Notes under the pieces: generated by a model | Told to the model about the DNA's origin: nothing | The model's input: only the letters and a program-made list of their open reading frames with translations | The model's database searches: none | Program-made: the position numbers and the translations under genes | Origin: Phycisphaerales bacterium | GTDB lineage: Bacteria; Planctomycetota; Phycisphaerae; Phycisphaerales; UBA1924 | Assembly (NCBI GenBank): GCA_029212425.1 | Contig: JARGNC010000129.1 | Location: 1-7,199 of the forward strand | Direction: 5' to 3' | Length of the DNA: 7,199 nucleotides | Shown: positions 6,530 to 7,199 of the stretch, one piece after another | How positions within the stretch are numbered: position 1 is the first letter of the stretch | Layout of the letters: each line of letters opens with the position of its first letter

Positions 6530-6832
6530 ATGAGTCATATTTCACCAATCAACACAAACGCTGCGTCGAGTGTTGGTCGAGTCCGTTCCGAACAAGTCTC
6601 GCGTCCCGATCTCGTAGAGAACGATACGCGTCAGAGACCAGCCCGATCCAAAGATCAGGTCCAGTTCTCGAATGTCGCTCGTTACCTCTCGGAGCTCAAC
6701 TCTGGGACATCCGAGCGTACAGACCTTATCAATCGCGTTCGCGAAGAGATCGACGCGGGAACCTACGACACTCCAGAGAAACTCGAAGCAGCGATCGACG
6801 GCGTAAAAGAAGACCTCGAGTTCGAACTCTAA
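6530..6832 (+). CDS. flgM: FlgM-like anti-sigma-28 factor
   Basis: A 100-residue protein, about the size of known FlgM. FlgM binds the flagellar sigma factor FliA (sigma-28) in the cytoplasm and blocks late flagellar gene expression until it is secreted through the completed hook-basal body. The N-terminal half (1-40) is polar, low in hydrophobics and probably disordered, as in FlgM. The C-terminal half carries the family pattern: VQFSNVARYLSEL (44-56), then RTDLINRVREEIDAGTYDTPEKL (63-85) with the arginine-isoleucine-like helix and the G-x-Y turn, then an acidic helix (86-98). FlgM usually has a V-x-x-S start to this region and an IR-x-I-x-x-G-x-Y core, both recognisable here. It stands alone, with no other flagellar structural gene in view, but flagellin-glycosylation genes lie about 2 kb away. 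Downstream it ends at a strong hairpin. Small helical proteins can mimic this pattern, so the call is likely, not certain. Confidence 0.75.
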   Translation: MSHISPINTNAASSVGRVRSEQVSRPDLVENDTRQRPARSKDQVQFSNVARYLSELNSGTSERTDLINRVREEIDAGTYDTPEKLEAAIDGVKEDLEFEL

Positions 6833-6853
6833 AGCACTCGAAACAAGAAACAC

Positions 6854-6891
6854 AAAGAACGCGAGCTTGGTGGCTCGCGTTCTTTCGTTTT
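6854..6891. terminator. Bidirectional rho-independent terminator between flgM and ispE
   Basis: A perfect 13-base-pair stem, AAAGAACGCGAGC (6854-6866) with GCTCGCGTTCTTT (6873-6885), has a six-base loop TTGGTG. A short T run follows on the plus strand (6888-6891) and a T-rich stretch on the minus strand beyond 6854 (GTGTTTCTTGTTTC). It begins 21 bases after the flgM stop and four bases past the ispE stop codon, so it can end both convergent transcripts. Confidence 0.85.
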
Positions 6892-7199
6892 AGATCAGCC
6901 GTGTATGGATGACTCGCAATGACGGGAGTGCTGTTGCGATCCGATCCGTTGATTCTTGATCTAGATGACCCAAAACGAACATCGTCGATCCCGATCCAGA
7001 GAGGTGGGGGTGAATACCAAGCGATTGAAGCGTGTTCATCGTCGAATCCAGTTCGGGAACCGAAACGCGAGCTGGAATGCAGAGGTCATTGCTGAGATCC
7101 GATTGATCGACCACTCCGCGATTCGCGGCGATCATCACCGCATCATGATCGATCCCGCGACCCTCACATCGCTCATCAAAGGCGCTGTACACCGCGGAG
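6890..7199 (-). CDS. ispE: 4-diphosphocytidyl-2-C-methyl-D-erythritol kinase (IspE), C-terminal part, cut by window edge
   Basis: The last 102 codons of a GHMP-family kinase; the frame is open to position 7199, and the apparent GTG at 7192 is internal, not a start. IspE phosphorylates the 2-hydroxyl of CDP-methylerythritol with ATP in the cytoplasmic MEP pathway to isoprenoid precursors. Seen: the typical IspE C-terminal segment, with SNDLCIPARVSVPEL (NDL anchor and following proline), a helix leading to SLGIHPHLSGSGSTMFVLG, and a final helix ending VIHTRLI. The glycine-rich SGSGST (coded at 6983-7000) is GHMP motif 3, which in this family lies near the substrate and phosphate. The ATP-binding motif 2 and the catalytic residues lie outside the window. 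Family distance from other GHMP kinases (mevalonate, homoserine) is judged from the NDL and SGSGST spacing. It converges on flgM and shares its terminator. The gene ends four bases from the hairpin stem. Confidence 0.85.
   Translation of the reverse strand, partial: SAVYSAFDERCEGRGIDHDAVMIAANRGVVDQSDLSNDLCIPARVSVPELDSTMNTLQSLGIHPHLSGSGSTMFVLGHLDQESTDRIATALPSLRVIHTRLI

Noticed and set aside
7190..7192. GTG at 7192 as the start of a 100-residue protein
   Set aside because: The frame continues upstream to the window edge and the visible residues are only the C-terminal third of IspE, so this is an internal valine.

Overview
The window reads as ordinary chromosomal bacterial DNA, moderately GC-rich and densely coded, with short intergenic gaps and several overlapping genes. 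A flagellated Gram-negative-type organism is indicated by the flagellin-glycosylation-type genes, an FlgM-like anti-sigma factor, a lipoprotein with SPOR-like modules and an MEP-pathway gene (ispE). A planctomycete of the Phycisphaerae type is my best guess from protein style, but this is inference and was not checked. No RNA gene, insertion sequence, phage gene or CRISPR array was seen.

Layout. (1) Positions 1-4515, minus strand: a tightly overlapping three-gene set. It is transcribed from about 4515 towards position 1: a 1217-residue fusion protein, then a CMP-sugar synthetase-like cytidylyltransferase, then the first 50 codons of a sialic/legionaminic acid synthase (NeuB family) running off the window. 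The fusion begins with a Maf/DUF115 domain of the motility accessory factor type, which is tied to nonulosonic acid decoration of flagellin. It continues into an SpsF-like nucleotidyltransferase-like domain and ends in a radical SAM/SPASM-like domain. (2) 4707-5330, plus strand: a small membrane protein with two transmembrane helices and a soluble, NTF2-like tail. It is divergent from the sugar operon across a 191-base gap. (3) 5367-6302, minus strand: a lipoprotein with two SPOR-like modules, convergent with the previous gene. (4) 6530-6832, plus strand: a FlgM-like protein. (5) 6890-7199, minus strand: the C-terminal part of IspE. A strong hairpin between flgM and ispE can serve both as a terminator.

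How it fits together. NeuB condenses a hexosamine-derived sugar with phosphoenolpyruvate to make a nonulosonic acid, the cytidylyltransferase activates it with CTP, and the Maf domain is the likely transferase or transfer factor onto flagellin. FlgM would hold back the flagellar sigma factor until the hook-basal body is built. The flagellar theme therefore appears on both sides of the window, though flgM is not in the sugar operon. The most notable observation is that the two C-terminal domains of the fusion keep their fold signatures but have lost the residues needed for catalysis, including all three radical SAM cluster cysteines. This suggests a pseudoenzyme scaffold attached to a live Maf domain.
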